6,908 nt of DNA from an uncultured Pseudomonadota bacterium (GTDB lineage: Bacteria > Pseudomonadota > Gammaproteobacteria > Burkholderiales > Methylophilaceae): the NCBI GenBank assembly GCA_903860085.1, contig CAIOPD010000160.1, forward strand, positions 1 through 6,908. The letters run 5' to 3'. The position numbers were made by a program, and so were the translations under genes. Every line of letters starts with the position of its first letter. Within the stretch, counting starts at the first letter, position 1. Positions 6,087 to 6,908 of the stretch are shown here, piece by piece. The notes below the pieces were generated by a model. That model saw only the letters and a program-made list of their open reading frames with translations. It searched no databases and was not told where the DNA came from.

Positions 6087-6102
6087 TAGATTCATGAATC
6101 TA
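6087..6102. promoter_or_regulatory. Perfect 16-bp palindrome between divergent promoters, possible operator
   Basis: TAGATTCATGAATCTA reads the same on both strands with no spacer. Its centre (6094.5) lies within about 2 bp of the midpoint between the two predicted -35 elements of the divergent genes (6055 and 6137). Size and symmetry suit the binding site of a dimeric regulator acting on one or both genes. It is not followed by a T run and has no loop, so a terminator hairpin is unlikely. I do not recognise the motif as that of a known regulator. Confidence 0.42.
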
Positions 6103-6136
6103 GGCACAGGTTAATGCGCATATTTGGCCATTACAA

Positions 6137-6165
6137 TTGCTTGCATAGGCTGTGGAAGGTAGAAT
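6137..6165 (+). promoter_or_regulatory. Predicted promoter of the alaA-like gene
   Basis: TTGCTT (-35, 6137-6142) and TAGAAT (-10, 6160-6165, 5 of 6) stand 17 bp apart. Transcription would begin near 6172 and give a leader of about 36 nt. The -35 matches only at TTG, so this is a tentative assignment. Confidence 0.38.
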
Positions 6166-6207
6166 TAGGCTTTGCAATAAATCGTGTTTACACCTTAGAG
6201 TTTAGCC

Positions 6208-6908
6208 ATGCACCCCTTACATAAATCCAATAAGCTTAATAACGTTTGCTACGATATTCGTGGGCCAGTTTTGCAACGCGCGCGGCAAATGGAAGAAGAA
6301 GGACACCGCATTATTAAACTTAATATCGGCAACCCCGCCGCGTTTGGTTTTGAGGTGCCAGAAGAGATACAGCAAGACGTCATTCGCAATATGGGTAAAG
6401 CGGGTGGTTATACCGACAGCAAAGGCTTGTTCGAACCGCGCAAAGCCATTATGCACTACACGCAAAGCAAGCATATCCAAGGCGTGACTGTTGATGACAT
6501 CATAATTGGGAATGGTGTTTCGGAATTGATTGTGATGGCCATGCAGGGATTGCTCAATAATGGCGACCAAGTATTAGTTCCTATGCCGGATTATCCGCTA
6601 TGGACAGCCGCCGTTACTTTGGCTGGAGGAACTGCGCGCCATTATTTGTGCGATGAAGCTACCGGGTGGATGCCGGACTTAAAGGATATCGAGTCTAAAA
6701 TCACCGCCAATACCCGAGGTATTGTGGTGATTAATCCGAACAACCCTACCGGCGCCCTATACCCACAAGCGATTTTAGAAGGCATTATTGAAATCGCTCG
6801 ACATCATAATCTGGTGATTTTTGCCGATGAGATTTACGATAAAGTTTTATATGATGGCAATGTGCATACCTCTATTGCTTCGCTGGCTGAGGATGTGTTG
6901 TTTGTCAC
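6208..6908 (+). CDS. alaA: AlaA-type glutamate-pyruvate aminotransferase (3' part missing)
   Basis: The first 233 residues of a class I/II PLP-dependent aminotransferase, cut by the right edge; the family is about 405 residues. It closely follows E. coli AlaA (YfbQ), which makes alanine from pyruvate and glutamate: KSNKLNNVCYDIRGPVLQ (6-23), KLNIGNPAAFGF (37-48), IGNGVSELIV (100-109), PDYPLWTAAV (127-136). Cofactor-site residues seen are N179 in INPNNPTG and D207 and Y210 in FADEIYDK. The lysine that binds PLP lies past the edge and cannot be checked. The ATG at 6208 starts the conserved N-terminus; AGAG 7 nt upstream is a weak ribosome site. In many betaproteobacteria hom and thrC follow this gene, which may be true here beyond the edge. 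Substrate is inferred from similarity; a related alanine/valine aminotransferase role is possible. Confidence 0.92.
   Translation, partial: MHPLHKSNKLNNVCYDIRGPVLQRARQMEEEGHRIIKLNIGNPAAFGFEVPEEIQQDVIRNMGKAGGYTDSKGLFEPRKAIMHYTQSKHIQGVTVDDIIIGNGVSELIVMAMQGLLNNGDQVLVPMPDYPLWTAAVTLAGGTARHYLCDEATGWMPDLKDIESKITANTRGIVVINPNNPTGALYPQAILEGIIEIARHHNLVIFADEIYDKVLYDGNVHTSIASLAEDVLFV

Noticed and set aside
6217..6570. Open frame of 117 codons on the minus strand inside alaA
   Set aside because: It lies fully opposite a strongly conserved aminotransferase and shows no domain, ribosome site or promoter. Shadow frame.
6208..6908. The alaA part seems somewhat richer in GC codons than its neighbours, suggesting transfer
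   Set aside because: The impression is not measured, the gene is a conserved housekeeping enzyme in its usual neighbourhood, and only a fragment is visible.

Overview
The window looks like ordinary chromosome of a methylotrophic proteobacterium, most likely a betaproteobacterium of the Methylophilaceae type (Methylotenera/Methylophilus-like). The placement rests on four genes of the mxa methanol-dehydrogenase accessory set, moderately AT-rich DNA, and a neighbouring pair of Mth938-domain and AlaA-type aminotransferase genes of a kind familiar in betaproteobacteria. The genus is inferred, not proven.

Left half, minus strand (3565 down to 1): a tightly packed operon read right to left as mxaR (MoxR-family AAA+ ATPase), mxaS (DUF58/VWA-like protein), mxaA (secreted or anchored protein with one membrane helix) and mxaC (membrane-anchored VWA protein, cut by the left edge). 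The order R-S-A-C matches the known mxa clusters, where these products, with MxaK and MxaL, are linked to maturation of pyrroloquinoline-quinone methanol dehydrogenase and insertion of its calcium ion. Here mxaR is the first gene behind its own promoter. The structural genes mxaFJGI are not directly upstream: the next genes are divergent fatty-acid genes. mxaK and mxaL would be expected beyond the left edge.

Middle, plus strand (3806-5601): fabA and fabB, the two enzymes of the classical anaerobic pathway to unsaturated fatty acids, in a two-gene operon with all catalytic residues present. A 240-bp divergent intergenic region separates them from mxaR and holds a good mxaR promoter beside a 10-bp palindrome.

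Right end: a small Mth938-like (DUF498-type) gene on the minus strand converges on fabB. It is divergent from an alaA-like glutamate-pyruvate aminotransferase gene on the plus strand, which is cut by the right edge before the PLP lysine. The 186-bp region between them has a perfect 16-bp palindrome almost exactly midway between two predicted promoters. The promoter of the Mth938 gene sits so close to its ATG that the message may be leaderless.

I found no RNA genes, insertion sequences, CRISPR arrays or phage genes, and no clearly new multi-gene system. The points most worth a second look are an Asn in place of the Walker B Asp in MxaR, the mxaRSAC cluster lying apart from mxaFJGI, and the symmetric palindrome upstream of alaA.
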